From positions 1 through 42,872 of the forward strand of contig CALGSZ010000138.1 of NCBI GenBank assembly GCA_937901745.1: a DNA stretch of 42,872 nucleotides. The letters are read 5' to 3'. The first letter of the stretch is position 1, and each line of letters begins with the position of its first letter. Source of the DNA: an uncultured Chloroflexota bacterium (lineage in GTDB: Bacteria; Chloroflexota; Chloroflexia; Thermomicrobiales; UBA6265). The notes below the pieces were generated by a model that searched no databases, was not told where the DNA came from, and saw only the letters and a list, made by a program, of their open reading frames with translations. The translations under genes and the position numbers were made by a program. Positions 24,932-33,502 of this stretch are shown here, piece by piece.

Positions 24932-25750
24932 ATGAGCACGACGGTGGGAAGCTGGCTCGGACAGGATGTGCGGGTGTTTGATCTGGAGCAGCCGCGCTTT
25001 CAAGGGATGCCGATCCACGAGTCGCATCAGCCAGGGTATCTCTACGCCCTCCACCGGCGGCATCAGGATACGTACCGGCCGGAACAGGCTGGTCCGCGCT
25101 CCGGAGCTTCTGGCCTGATCGTCGCGATGGAGCACAGCGGCACCCATATCGACGCCGTCTGCCACCAGGCGGAGAGCCTGAAGCTTTGCGGGGGCATCCC
25201 GGTCGAGGAGGTCACGACGTCGCGCGGTTTCACCCGGTATGGCATCGAAGAGGTCGCGCCGATCGTCGCGCCGGGCGTGCTGCTCGACGTGCCGCGGCAC
25301 CGGGGCGTTGAAGAGCTGCCTGCTGGTGAAGCGGTGACCGCCGAGGAGCTGCAAGCGTGTGCCGCCGCGCAGGGGGTCACCATCGAGCCGGGGATGGTCG
25401 TTCTCGTGCGGACCGGCAACGCCAAGCACTGGGACAATGAGGAGCGATACCTGGCGGGACCGGGCATTGCCGGCGATGCGTCGCGCTGGCTCGCCGGTCT
25501 CGATGTGCGGGCTGTCGGCGCGGACAACATGGCCTGGGACGTGATCGGGCTGCACGATCCGGAGGCGGGCTGCGAGCTGCCGGGACACCTGGAGTTGCTG
25601 GCGCGGCGCGGCATCCTCATCATCGAGAACCTCAATTTGGAGGAGTTGGCCACTGCCGGCGTGAGTCAGTTCACCTTCGTTTGCACGCCACTCAAGTTCG
25701 TCGGCGCGACCGGTTCGCCAGTCCGTCCGATTGCAATCGCTCCGGCATAA
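24932..25750 (+). CDS. Cyclase family protein (kynurenine formamidase-like)
   Basis: 272 residues. The family's metal motif HxGTHxDxxxH is present as HSGTHIDAVCH near residue 70; later regions VLVRTGN, GIAGDASRWL and LPGHLELLARRGILIIENL are typical of cyclase/formamidase hydrolases. These are Zn- or Mn-dependent enzymes opening or forming amide or lactone bonds. ATG 24932 has AGGAGG 5 bases upstream; a GTG one codon earlier is possible. The PLP decarboxylase gene begins 21 bases downstream. Together they may act on an amino-acid derivative such as a kynurenine-like compound; this is inferred only from proximity. Confidence 0.88.
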   Translation: MSTTVGSWLGQDVRVFDLEQPRFQGMPIHESHQPGYLYALHRRHQDTYRPEQAGPRSGASGLIVAMEHSGTHIDAVCHQAESLKLCGGIPVEEVTTSRGFTRYGIEEVAPIVAPGVLLDVPRHRGVEELPAGEAVTAEELQACAAAQGVTIEPGMVVLVRTGNAKHWDNEERYLAGPGIAGDASRWLAGLDVRAVGADNMAWDVIGLHDPEAGCELPGHLELLARRGILIIENLNLEELATAGVSQFTFVCTPLKFVGATGSPVRPIAIAPA

Positions 25751-25771
25751 GGAATGGCGGAGGGACGAGCC

Positions 25772-27232
25772 ATGAGCGCCGATACGCGAGATGAATCCGC
25801 CCGGCCGGACGAGCACCCGTTCGTTGCGGCGTTTCCCGCGCTTGACCAGGCGATCGCCTTGGCGAAGGAGTATCTCTCCACGCTGCCCTCGCGCCCGGTT
25901 GCGCGTGACATCACGGCGGAGACGCTGGCGAAGGCGCTCGATGAGCCACTGCCGGAGCGGGGGAGCGATCCGGCGGAGGTGGTGGCGGAGTGGTTTAGCC
26001 GGGCGGAGGTGGGTATCGTCGCCTCCCCCGGACCGCGCTTTTTCGGCTTCGTCAATGGTGGCTCGACGCCGGCGGCGTTGGCTGGAGATTGGCTCGCCTC
26101 CGCGATCGATCAGAACGCGGGTGTTTGGCTCGGGAGCCCGGCGGCGGCGCAGACCGAGGAAGTCGTGCTCCGCTGGCTGAAGGCACTTTTCGGGATGCCG
26201 GCCGATTGGGCGGGTGGACTGACGACTGGCGCGACGATGGCGAACCTGACCGGCTTGGCAGCGGCCAGGCAGTGGGCAGGTCGCCAGCTCGGCTTCGATC
26301 CCGCTCAAGACGGGCTAGGCGGCCACCCGCCGATCCCTGTCCTCTCTTCCGCCGCGATCCACGCCAGCGCGATCAAGGCGCTCGGCATTCTTGGGCTCGG
26401 TCGCGGCAGCGTGCGGACCGTTCCGGCGCCGGGCGGCGCGGTCGATCTCGGAGCCATGGCCGCGGAGTTGGAGCGTGTGGACGGGCCGGCGATCGTGGTC
26501 GGCAACGCGGGAGAGGTCAACACCGGCGCCTTCGACGACCTGAACGGCTTGGCCGATCTCTGCGCCAAGCATCCGGGCGGTGCGTGGCTGCATGTTGATG
26601 GCGCGTTTGGGCTCTTCGCCACGGTCTCGCCGCGCTTTGCCTCGCTGATCTCGGGCATCGAGCGCGCCGACTCGGTCGCCGCCGACGCGCACAAGTGGCT
26701 GAACGTCCCGTACGACTGCGGCTTCGCCTTCGTCCGCGACGCGCGGATGCTGCGGGAGGCGTTCGCCGCCACCGGCGCGTATTTGGCGCCCCCGGCCGGC
26801 GCCGGTTGGGACCCGCACACCCATGTGCCGGAGATGTCGCGCCGGTTCCGCGCGCTGTCGGCTTGGTGCGCGCTGAAGTCGCTGGGGCGAGAGGGATACC
26901 GTGAGATCGTCGAGCGGTGCTGCGCGAACGCGAAGGCGTTCGCTGATTGGATCGCTGCGTATCCGGGCCTGGAGTTGCTGGCGCCGGCGCGCCTGAACAT
27001 CGTCTTGTTCCGGCTCGCGCCGGCGGGGATGAGCCCGGAGCAGACTGACGCGCTCAATCGGGACGCCGTAGCCGCGATCCGCGCGGACGGCCGCGCGTTT
27101 GTGTCTGGCACGGTCTGGGAGGGGCGCGCCGCCCTCCGCGCGGCGTTCGACAACTGGGCGACGACCGAGCGCGATGTCGCGATCTTGCAGGAGGCCGTCG
27201 CCGACGTCGTGAAGCGTTTGCTCGGCGCCTAA
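25772..27232 (+). CDS. Pyridoxal-phosphate-dependent decarboxylase, second paralogue
   Basis: 486 residues, group II decarboxylase family. PLP Lys is K308 in AADAHKWLNVPYD, the Asp is in WLHVDGAFG, and the stacking His is in SSAAIHASAIKALGILG. ATG 25772 is chosen because GGAGGG lies 7 bases upstream; an ATG at 25754 is in frame but almost touches its possible ribosome site. It follows the cyclase by 21 bases. It differs from the 10638-12014 paralogue by a longer N-terminal part and DAHKW in place of DPHKW; aromatic-amino-acid substrates are likely but not shown. Confidence 0.9.
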   Translation: MSADTRDESARPDEHPFVAAFPALDQAIALAKEYLSTLPSRPVARDITAETLAKALDEPLPERGSDPAEVVAEWFSRAEVGIVASPGPRFFGFVNGGSTPAALAGDWLASAIDQNAGVWLGSPAAAQTEEVVLRWLKALFGMPADWAGGLTTGATMANLTGLAAARQWAGRQLGFDPAQDGLGGHPPIPVLSSAAIHASAIKALGILGLGRGSVRTVPAPGGAVDLGAMAAELERVDGPAIVVGNAGEVNTGAFDDLNGLADLCAKHPGGAWLHVDGAFGLFATVSPRFASLISGIERADSVAADAHKWLNVPYDCGFAFVRDARMLREAFAATGAYLAPPAGAGWDPHTHVPEMSRRFRALSAWCALKSLGREGYREIVERCCANAKAFADWIAAYPGLELLAPARLNIVLFRLAPAGMSPEQTDALNRDAVAAIRADGRAFVSGTVWEGRAALRAAFDNWATTERDVAILQEAVADVVKRLLGA

Positions 27233-27249
27233 GGCTCGCCCTGGCGGCG

Positions 27250-27265
27250 CCTCGCTTGCGCGAGG
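27250..27265. terminator. Small hairpin between convergent genes
   Basis: CCTCGC (27250-27255) and GCGAGG (27260-27265) with a TTGC loop, in the 46-base gap between two converging genes. There is no U-tract, so a terminator role for both sides is only suggested by position. Confidence 0.3.
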
Positions 27266-27278
27266 GGACTGTCAGAGC

Positions 27279-28091
27279 TCACCGGCAGGCGGTGCGCTGG
27301 GCGTCGAGCTCCCAGTTCTTGATGAGCGTGTCGAAGTCGCGCTCATTGGCGCGCGGGCAGATGCGGAAGCGCATCTCCGGCGGGCCGTACTCGATCTGAA
27401 AGACCGGCTTGCCGCGCTCGATGAATGGCATTAACAAGTCGCACTGGCCGAGGCGGAAGCACTCCTCGTTGACCGCGAAGTCGAAGTATGGCTCCAGGTC
27501 TTCGACGAGGTTGACCGCGTTGTGCAACCCGATCGCCAGACCGCGCCGGTGCGCCTCCTCGGCAAGCAGCCGGTTATAGTTGCGTTGCCCTCGCTCGGTC
27601 AGCGGGAAGCCGGTGTCGTGCTCGTAGCCATCGAGATTGTCCGGATCGACCGCGTCGCAGCCCATCTCGGCCGCCAGGTCGAGCCGCCTGAGCATGATCT
27701 CGCGGACCGCCGGCTTGCGAATGTCTACCCAGTATTCTCCTTCCCAGTCGCCGACCGGCTCGCCGATCGCCGAGCGCGGGAACTCATCCGCGTCGGGCCG
27801 GCCTTCCTCGTACGCGCCGGCGTTGAAGGCGCAGATGACCTTGCGGCCGTCATCGTGAAGCTGTTCGATGATCTCCGGCGTGATGGTGAAGAGATCGAGG
27901 TTGTACGCCTCGACGTTGAAGCGGAGATTGAGCCGGCCGGTGTACTGGATCTGCCACGAGGTTCCAGGCCACGGCCGCCACCACTCGTCGTCGGCGTCGT
28001 CCTGGGCCGCCGCGGGCTGCCAGCTGATGCCGCCGGCGGACAGCGTCAGGATCAGCGCAAAGGCGCATCGCCACATCCATCGCATCCGCAT
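27279..28091 (-). CDS. Secreted GH114-like endo-alpha-1,4-polygalactosaminidase family protein
   Basis: 270 residues. A signal peptide (about 1-28, FALILTLSAGGISWQPAAAQ) exports it. The body is a TM1410/GH114-type barrel: TSWQIQYTGRLN at the start, NLDLFTIT, KVICAFNAGAYEEGR, YWVDIRKPAVREIM, GCDAVDPDNLDGY and FAVNEECF. The DPDNLD segment and NEE Glu are the usual active-site positions. Known members cut galactosamine-rich polysaccharides; the actual polymer here is unknown. ATG 28091 has GGGGGA 8 bases upstream; a GTG at 28109 has no ribosome site. Confidence 0.85.
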   Translation of the reverse strand: MRMRWMWRCAFALILTLSAGGISWQPAAAQDDADDEWWRPWPGTSWQIQYTGRLNLRFNVEAYNLDLFTITPEIIEQLHDDGRKVICAFNAGAYEEGRPDADEFPRSAIGEPVGDWEGEYWVDIRKPAVREIMLRRLDLAAEMGCDAVDPDNLDGYEHDTGFPLTERGQRNYNRLLAEEAHRRGLAIGLHNAVNLVEDLEPYFDFAVNEECFRLGQCDLLMPFIERGKPVFQIEYGPPEMRFRICPRANERDFDTLIKNWELDAQRTACR

Positions 28092-28141
28092 CGCGCAATC
28101 CCCCGTCACCGCAGACTGACCATCGCGATCCCCGCGAAGGG

Positions 28142-29128
28142 TTACGGCACGCCACCTTGGAGGATCGTCACTAGCGTGGCGGTGTCAATATTGCCGCCGG
28201 AGACGATGCAGACCACTTTGCCGCCGCCGGCCATCCCCGCCAACGCGGCAGCTGTCGCGACGGCCCCGGCTCCCTCCGGCACGACGCGGACGCGATCGAG
28301 GATCAGCCGCAGGGCGTCGGCGGTCTGCGCCGGATTGATGACGAGCGAGCCAGCGACGAGCTGCTGGGCGAGCGCGAACATCTCGATATTGACGAACGGC
28401 GCGCCGATCCCGTCCACGAAGTTCGGTGTGAACGGCACCTCGACCGGTTTCCCGGCCGCGAGCGATGGAGCGAGCGGCGCGCCGGTGTCAACCTCGCAGG
28501 CATAGACGCGGCAATCTGGCTTCAGCGCCCGCATGGCGGAGGCGATTCCGCAGCAGAGCCCACCGCCGCCCCACGGGACGATGACCGCGTCAACGTCCGG
28601 TAGGTCCTCGATGATCTCCAGCCCGATCGTCCCGTTGCCGGCCATCACGTCCGGATCGCTGTACGGATGGACGAAGACGCCGCGCATCCCCTCGCGTTGG
28701 CGGGTGCGGAAAATGGTCACCCATTCATCGACCGGCACCCGGACAACCTCGCCGCCGTAGCGCTTGACGGCCGCGATCTTCGTTTGCGGAGCCGTCTCCG
28801 GCACGACGACCGTGCACGGGATGCCGAGATGCCGCGCGGCCCAGGCGACGCCCTGCGCCATGTTCCCGGCGCTCGCCGTCCAAACGCCCTCGGCCAGCGC
28901 CTCCCGGCCGGCCTTCAGCATCGCGTTCGCGGCGCCGCGCAGCTTGAAGGAGCGGATCGGCTGGAGGCACTCAAGTTTCAGATAGATCTCCGCGGGCGCG
29001 TCGTCCACATCCAAGCGGATGAGCGGCGTGCGGAGCGCGATCCCGGCTAGCCGCTGCCGGGCTTCTTGAATCGCCTCGAGCGATGCTGGCTCGTGAACGA
29101 TCCGCTCGCCCTGGCTGACAGCTTTCAT
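28142..29128 (-). CDS. Threonine/serine dehydratase-like PLP enzyme
   Basis: 328 residues, fold-type II PLP enzyme. The PLP Lys is K62 in RSFKLRGAANAM, the glycine loop is VPWGGGGLCCG, and SGGNID lies near the C-terminus. It has no ACT regulatory domain, as in catabolic threonine/serine ammonia-lyases; serine racemase or hydroxy-aspartate dehydratase are alternatives. The start is either ATG 29128 (AAAGGA 9 bases upstream; my choice) or ATG 29158, which overlaps the M20 gene stop by 4 bases (ATGA). It lies in a minus-strand run after the M20 amidohydrolase, suggesting amino-acid degradation. Confidence 0.88.
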   Translation of the reverse strand: MKAVSQGERIVHEPASLEAIQEARQRLAGIALRTPLIRLDVDDAPAEIYLKLECLQPIRSFKLRGAANAMLKAGREALAEGVWTASAGNMAQGVAWAARHLGIPCTVVVPETAPQTKIAAVKRYGGEVVRVPVDEWVTIFRTRQREGMRGVFVHPYSDPDVMAGNGTIGLEIIEDLPDVDAVIVPWGGGGLCCGIASAMRALKPDCRVYACEVDTGAPLAPSLAAGKPVEVPFTPNFVDGIGAPFVNIEMFALAQQLVAGSLVINPAQTADALRLILDRVRVVPEGAGAVATAAALAGMAGGGKVVCIVSGGNIDTATLVTILQGGVP

Positions 29129-29154
29129 TGCACCGATTCCTTTCAACTTCTCAA

Positions 29155-30381
29155 TCATGACGCGAGGCGCAGCGCCGCGTGGAGCAGGACGTTCGCGCCA
29201 GCCTCGATGTCCTCCGGCGAGCTGTACTCGCTCTCGCAGTGGCTGACGCCGCCGCGACTGCGCACGAAGATCATCCCCGTCGGGCAGACGTCTGCAAGAT
29301 ACTTGGCGTCGTGGCCGGCGCCAGACCAAAGCTGGCCGGCGGTCACGCCGAGATCCCGGCAGGCGGTCTCGATCGCGGAAATCACGCCAGGGTCGAAGGG
29401 CGTCGGCTCGCTCGTCCAGAACCGGTTGACTGTGCCCTCCACGCCTCGCTCGGCGCAGATCGAGGCGACCAGTGTCTCCAGCCGCTCGACCTGCCGGTCG
29501 AGGACCGCCGCATCGCGATGGCGGAAGTCGACGCTGAACGTCACACGGCCGGGGATCGTGTTGATCACGTTCGGCTCGACCGCGAACCGGCCGACCGTCG
29601 CCACCGCTGTCGCGTCACACTCTCGGGCTAGGCGCTCCACGCCGCTGACGATCGGCGCGGCGGCGGCGAGCGCATCGCGCCGGAGGTGCATTGGCGTCGG
29701 GCCGGCGTGATCCGACTGGCCGGTGATCGTCACCTCCGACCAGGTGATGCCGACGATGCCGCCGACGACGCCGACCGGAAGCCCTTCGCTTTCCAACACC
29801 GGGCCCTGCTCGATGTGCAGCTCCAGATAGGCGGCTGCTGGGAGTGGGCGATGCTGCTCCTCACCGAGGTAGCCGATGCGCCGCAGCTCGTCTTCGAAGC
29901 GCGCGCCGTGGCGGTCGGTCCGGTCGTAGACGTATTCGCGGCTGAAGCGGCCCGCGACCGCGCCGGAGCAGGTCATCGCCGGCTCGAAGCGTACGCCTTC
30001 TTCGTTCGTCCAATTGACGATGGCGATCGGCCGGCGGGTCTGCACCCCGTGGTCGTTGAGCGTCCGCACGACTTCGAGCGCGCCCATGACGCCGAGCGCG
30101 CCGTCGTAGCGACCGCCCCGAATGACGCTGTCGAGGTGGGAGCCGAGGAGCACGGGCGGTCCCGGCTCCGTTCCCGGTCGCGTCCCGACGATGTTGCCGA
30201 AGTCATCAATGCCGACGTCGAGCCGTGCCTCGGTGAGCCATTGGCAGAAGAGGTCGCGCGCCTGCTTGTCCTCGTCGCTGAGCGCGAGACGCGTCACACC
30301 GCCGCCGGGAGTCGCTCCGATCTCAGCGAGCCGAGCGAGGCTCTCGTGCAGGCGTTGCGCATTGATGCGAATTTCTCCCAT
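29155..30381 (-). CDS. M20-family Zn-dependent amidohydrolase (N-carbamoyl amino acid / allantoate type)
   Basis: 408 residues, the usual size of allantoate amidohydrolase, beta-ureidopropionase and N-carbamoyl-L-amino-acid hydrolase. Metal-site motifs: LLGSHLDSVIRGGRYDGALG (His and bridging Asp), NWTNEEGVRF (catalytic and metal Glu), ELHIEQGPVLE (His), and the C-terminal SGAGHDAKYLADVCPTGMIF with its metal His, followed by VSHCESEYSS. The dimerisation insert lies at about 210-325 (ITGQSDHAGPTPM). It releases ammonia or an amino acid from carbamoyl or ureido compounds. ATG 30381 has GGAGG 11 bases upstream. It runs into the threonine dehydratase-like gene. Confidence 0.9.
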   Translation of the reverse strand: MGEIRINAQRLHESLARLAEIGATPGGGVTRLALSDEDKQARDLFCQWLTEARLDVGIDDFGNIVGTRPGTEPGPPVLLGSHLDSVIRGGRYDGALGVMGALEVVRTLNDHGVQTRRPIAIVNWTNEEGVRFEPAMTCSGAVAGRFSREYVYDRTDRHGARFEDELRRIGYLGEEQHRPLPAAAYLELHIEQGPVLESEGLPVGVVGGIVGITWSEVTITGQSDHAGPTPMHLRRDALAAAAPIVSGVERLARECDATAVATVGRFAVEPNVINTIPGRVTFSVDFRHRDAAVLDRQVERLETLVASICAERGVEGTVNRFWTSEPTPFDPGVISAIETACRDLGVTAGQLWSGAGHDAKYLADVCPTGMIFVRSRGGVSHCESEYSSPEDIEAGANVLLHAALRLAS

Positions 30382-30526
30382 CGGTGTCCGTGCCTCCGTC
30401 GCTTGCACTGTGCGTGCATTGTGCCACCGGCAGGCCGAGTTGCGCCCTCTGTTGCGATGCAGAGCGGCACTTCGGAGGACTCGGACGCAACCGCGAGGGG
30501 TGTCTGCTGCGGTTATCGCTACGGCA

Positions 30527-31048
30527 TTAGCAGTCGAAGACGAACCAGCAGGCGTGGTTGCGTAGGCGCTGGTCGTCCAGCACCAGCTCCCGGATCGCCT
30601 CCGGCAAGCGTTGCCGTTGCCACTGGCACTCGAGACGACCTGCCAAGTCGGCATCTTCGCCGGCGGCAGCGGCGTGGGCTTTCACCGCCTTGATGGCGTA
30701 CGCGGCAGCGCCAAGCTCGTGGGCAGCGACGTGCGCGACTAACGCTGCTTGGGCGGCGGCGTAGGCGGCGAAGCGGGGAGCGCCCTTCAGCGGGCGGGCG
30801 GCCGCGTTAGCATGCCCGCCGGCGGTGCGGCACGCCGTCATTGTTGCGCCGTTTTCGGTCCACGCCCGGATGCATTCGATGGCTCGGCGCGGCCGCGGAT
30901 CGTCGGGGCAGTGGGCCTCGAACAGGTGCAGCACGTGCTCCGCGCACTCGGCCGCCCAGAGTGCCAAGAGACGGTGATGCTCGTCGGTCAGGGTGCCGCC
31001 ACGGCGAATGGTGATCAAGCGAGGATCGCGCGGCTGAGTCAGGATCAT
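30527..31048 (-). CDS. Putative immunity protein (Imm-5-like)
   Basis: 173 residues, helical, soluble, no signal peptide. The pattern LTDEHHRLLALWAAECAEHV, DDPRPRRAIECIRAWT, then an Ala-rich helical part (AAYAAAQAALVAHVAAHELG, AAYAIKAVKAH) and the tail W-Q-x-x-x-LPEAIRELVLDDQ is the pattern of proteins annotated as Imm-5-like putative immunity proteins. Immunity proteins neutralise a partner toxin, but no toxin or polymorphic-toxin gene lies nearby, so the role here is open. It starts 26 bases after the START-fold gene stop and is probably co-transcribed with it. The ribosome site is weak. Confidence 0.75.
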   Translation of the reverse strand: MILTQPRDPRLITIRRGGTLTDEHHRLLALWAAECAEHVLHLFEAHCPDDPRPRRAIECIRAWTENGATMTACRTAGGHANAAARPLKGAPRFAAYAAAQAALVAHVAAHELGAAAYAIKAVKAHAAAAGEDADLAGRLECQWQRQRLPEAIRELVLDDQRLRNHACWFVFDC

Positions 31049-31074
31049 CTCGAAGTCCGGTGCACGGCTGAGCG

Positions 31075-31506
31075 CTAGACCTTCGCCAGCCCCTTGGCGC
31101 TGATCAACGACGGAACGCGCTCAAGGATCTCAGTCCAATGCCGCCTCATCGCCTCCCGGTGCGCGGCATCGGCCAATCGCTCGTGGTGAATGGCGATGGT
31201 GGCCTTTTCGCCAGCCGGGATGATCCGCAGCTGCAACGTGGAGGGCTCGGGCCAGTCCTTCGGTTGCCAGCGGGCACGCAGCAGCGAGCCCTCGTTGTAG
31301 CCGACGATCTTGCCCTCGGTGCCGTCGGTCGTGTGGAAGGTCGCGCCTTTTTCGAGCGTGAGATCTGGATCGTCGCCGAACCACCAGGCGAGCCCGGGAT
31401 CGACGACCATGATCTCCCAGGCCGTTGCGGGCGAGATCGGGAAGGTTCGGCGCACGCCGATCTCCCATCCCTGATCCTTCGTCTTGCCAACCGGGCGATC
31501 CGTCAT
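31075..31506 (-). CDS. SRPBCC / AHSA1-like START-fold protein
   Basis: 143 residues. Helix-grip fold related to activator of Hsp90 ATPase homologues: VRRTFPISPATAWEIMV at the start, DPGLAWWFGDDPDLTLEKGATF, GKIVGYNEGSLLRARWQPKDW, and a C-terminal helix AHREAMRRHWTEILERV. Members bind small hydrophobic ligands; none have a general catalytic role. ATG 31506 has GAGGTGG upstream. Next on the minus strand is the Imm-5-like gene. Confidence 0.85.
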   Translation of the reverse strand: MTDRPVGKTKDQGWEIGVRRTFPISPATAWEIMVVDPGLAWWFGDDPDLTLEKGATFHTTDGTEGKIVGYNEGSLLRARWQPKDWPEPSTLQLRIIPAGEKATIAIHHERLADAAHREAMRRHWTEILERVPSLISAKGLAKV

Positions 31507-31581
31507 CCCCGTACCACCTCACGCAACGCATTCAGGCGGACTACTTGAAGCGGCACGCGAACGATCCGGCGAGCCGAGTCC

Positions 31582-32763
31582 TTACCAGAGACGGCCTGGC
31601 GTCGGCGTGATGACTTCTGGCGGGCCGCTCTCCTGGATGATGACTTCCTGTTCAATGGCGGCGCCCATCTTGCCGGGAAGGAAGAGACTGGGCTCGATGC
31701 AGAGGGCCATCCCCGGCAGCAGCTCCGTGTCATCGCCACGGGCGACGTACGGCAGTTCGACCGTCTCCAAGCCGATGCCGTGGCCCATTGATCCGGTAAA
31801 GACGTCGGCGTAAGGGCTGCGCGCGAAGACCCGCTCTGCGGCGGCGACAACGTCGGAAATGCGAGCGCCCGCGACACAGGTCGCAACGGCCGCTTCGGTC
31901 GCTTCGAGCGTCGTCTCCAGCAGTTGCCGTGCTTCATCGTCAGCCGTACCGGCGACGGTCGTGCGATTGACATCGAATTGATAGCCCTGGTAGGCGCCGA
32001 TGGCGTCGAGCGCGACTACATCTCCCGGCTCGATCCGGCGGTCCATCGCCTGCGGCCAGCGCGAGCCGTAGGAGGACCACGGGCCGGAGTGGACACGCAC
32101 ATAGCGCAGGAAGTCCGCTCCGGCGCGCAGACCCGCGGCGAAGGCGGCGGCGCAAACCTCGCGCTCCGTCGCGCCGCCCGCTTGGATCGTCTCCACGGCG
32201 GTGGTCAGCGCGGCGTCGGCGCAGAGTGCGGCGCGGCGGAGCAATGCCTGCTCGGCTGGGCTCTTGATCATCCGCAGCCCGGCGACGAGCGATGTTTCCG
32301 GCTCCAGGCGGAGCGAGGGGAGCTCCGTGCGGAACTGGCGATCGAAGGCGGCCGGCAGAATGTCATCGCCGACCAGACCGATGCGGGCGCGTTCGAGACC
32401 CTTCTCCCGCAAGAGCTGGACCGTCGCGGTGCCGAGATCCGCCGCCGGGCGGACGTCCTCGACGGCGACCAGGTCCGGCCGGTGCCGGCGCGGATCGGTC
32501 AGGAGGACGGGCGTGCCGGTGACCGGGAGGAGGAAGATGGCATGACCCATCCCCCGGTTGACGTTGGAGAAGACGGTGCTCGGGAAGGGCGGAAAATGGT
32601 TCGTTAGATACGCCAGATCGCCCGGCCGGTCGTAGAAGGAACGGCCGATGACGAGCAGCGCCTGATATCCCTCCCGCTCAGCCAGTTCCCGCGCTCGCTC
32701 CTGGCGGGATCGCACCTCTTCCCGGCTGATCGGAGGAAGCTCCTCAAGCGTCGGGCGCTCCAT
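31582..32763 (-). CDS. M24-family metallopeptidase (Xaa-Pro dipeptidase-like)
   Basis: 393 residues. The N-terminal creatinase-like domain (about 1-155) is followed by a pita-bread domain with all metal ligands: Asp in VVALDAIGAY, Asp in QFDVNRTTV, His in MGHGIGLE, Glu in LCIEPSLF and Glu in IEQEVII. It cleaves X-Pro peptides or, in relatives, C-N bonds of creatine-like substrates. The ATG at 32763 overlaps the MOSC gene by 20 bases, and it is the last gene of the LLM-HAD-MOSC-M24 operon. Confidence 0.92.
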   Translation of the reverse strand: MERPTLEELPPISREEVRSRQERARELAEREGYQALLVIGRSFYDRPGDLAYLTNHFPPFPSTVFSNVNRGMGHAIFLLPVTGTPVLLTDPRRHRPDLVAVEDVRPAADLGTATVQLLREKGLERARIGLVGDDILPAAFDRQFRTELPSLRLEPETSLVAGLRMIKSPAEQALLRRAALCADAALTTAVETIQAGGATEREVCAAAFAAGLRAGADFLRYVRVHSGPWSSYGSRWPQAMDRRIEPGDVVALDAIGAYQGYQFDVNRTTVAGTADDEARQLLETTLEATEAAVATCVAGARISDVVAAAERVFARSPYADVFTGSMGHGIGLETVELPYVARGDDTELLPGMALCIEPSLFLPGKMGAAIEQEVIIQESGPPEVITPTPGRLW

Positions 32764-33502
32764 TGCAGTCTTGCTCCGTGTACTTCTCGAGCTGGCTCAG
32801 CAGCATCTTGCGCCAGGCCGGGGCCAGCGCCTCGACGGCGAGCACGCGCTCAATCTGGTCACGGGTGGCGCCATCCAGAAACGCGCGCTGCGCATCGAGG
32901 ACGGTGACGCCGGCGGGGTGGCGCTCGATGACGCGGATCAAGTCGGTGCCGGCCCCGTTCGCCGGGATGGGTACCTGCCCCGGTTGGAGAACGCGGAGAT
33001 ACCAGCCGCAGCGACCAGTCTCGATGAACCGAGCGACAATCGCCCGGACGCCGGTCGCCATGGCGAGCTTGAAGCAGGGCCAACGCGGCTGGGCTACTTG
33101 GAGCCGCGCCTCGCCCCATTCCCAGATATCGCCGATACAGACCTGATCTTCGCGCAGGCCGGCGACGGTCAGATTCTCGCCGAAGCTGCCGGGCGCGAAT
33201 GGAGGATCGATCCCGAACTCTTCGCTCCACGCGGCGAGATGCTCGGCCGGGTAGGCGAAGACCGCTTTGTCGACGCCGCCGTGGGCGCGTAGATCCGCCT
33301 GACCATCTCCTTCGAGGTTGAGCCGGTCGAGAACGAGGCGGGCCGTCGTGACCGGCCGCTTGCGGATGCCGCTCACGACTGGCTGGCCGCGACGGTATCC
33401 GAGGACCGCCGGCAAGCCGACGTTGACCGAGATGAGCACCGGGTGCGCAGCCGGGCGCGTGCCGGACGTGACTTGGTCCGGGATCGGTGGCGAGACGGTC
33501 AT
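32744..33502 (-). CDS. MOSC-domain protein, YiiM-like
   Basis: 252 residues. MOSC fold (molybdenum cofactor sulfurase C-terminal), with SGIRKRPV, ADLRAHGGVDKAVFAYP, FGENLTVAGL and the conserved Cys in QPRWPCFKLA that carries sulfur or ligates Mo. The C-terminal three-helix segment VLAVEALAPAWRKMLLSQL fits the YiiM type, which reduces N-hydroxylated compounds. It overlaps the HAD gene by 4 bases (ATGA) and the M24 gene by 20 bases. Confidence 0.9.
   Translation of the reverse strand: MTVSPPIPDQVTSGTRPAAHPVLISVNVGLPAVLGYRRGQPVVSGIRKRPVTTARLVLDRLNLEGDGQADLRAHGGVDKAVFAYPAEHLAAWSEEFGIDPPFAPGSFGENLTVAGLREDQVCIGDIWEWGEARLQVAQPRWPCFKLAMATGVRAIVARFIETGRCGWYLRVLQPGQVPIPANGAGTDLIRVIERHPAGVTVLDAQRAFLDGATRDQIERVLAVEALAPAWRKMLLSQLEKYTEQDCNGAPDA

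Noticed and set aside
24734..26308. 524-codon open frame on the minus strand opposite the cyclase and decarboxylase
   Set aside because: Antisense to two clear enzyme genes, no domain, and Arg/His-rich composition typical of a shadow frame.
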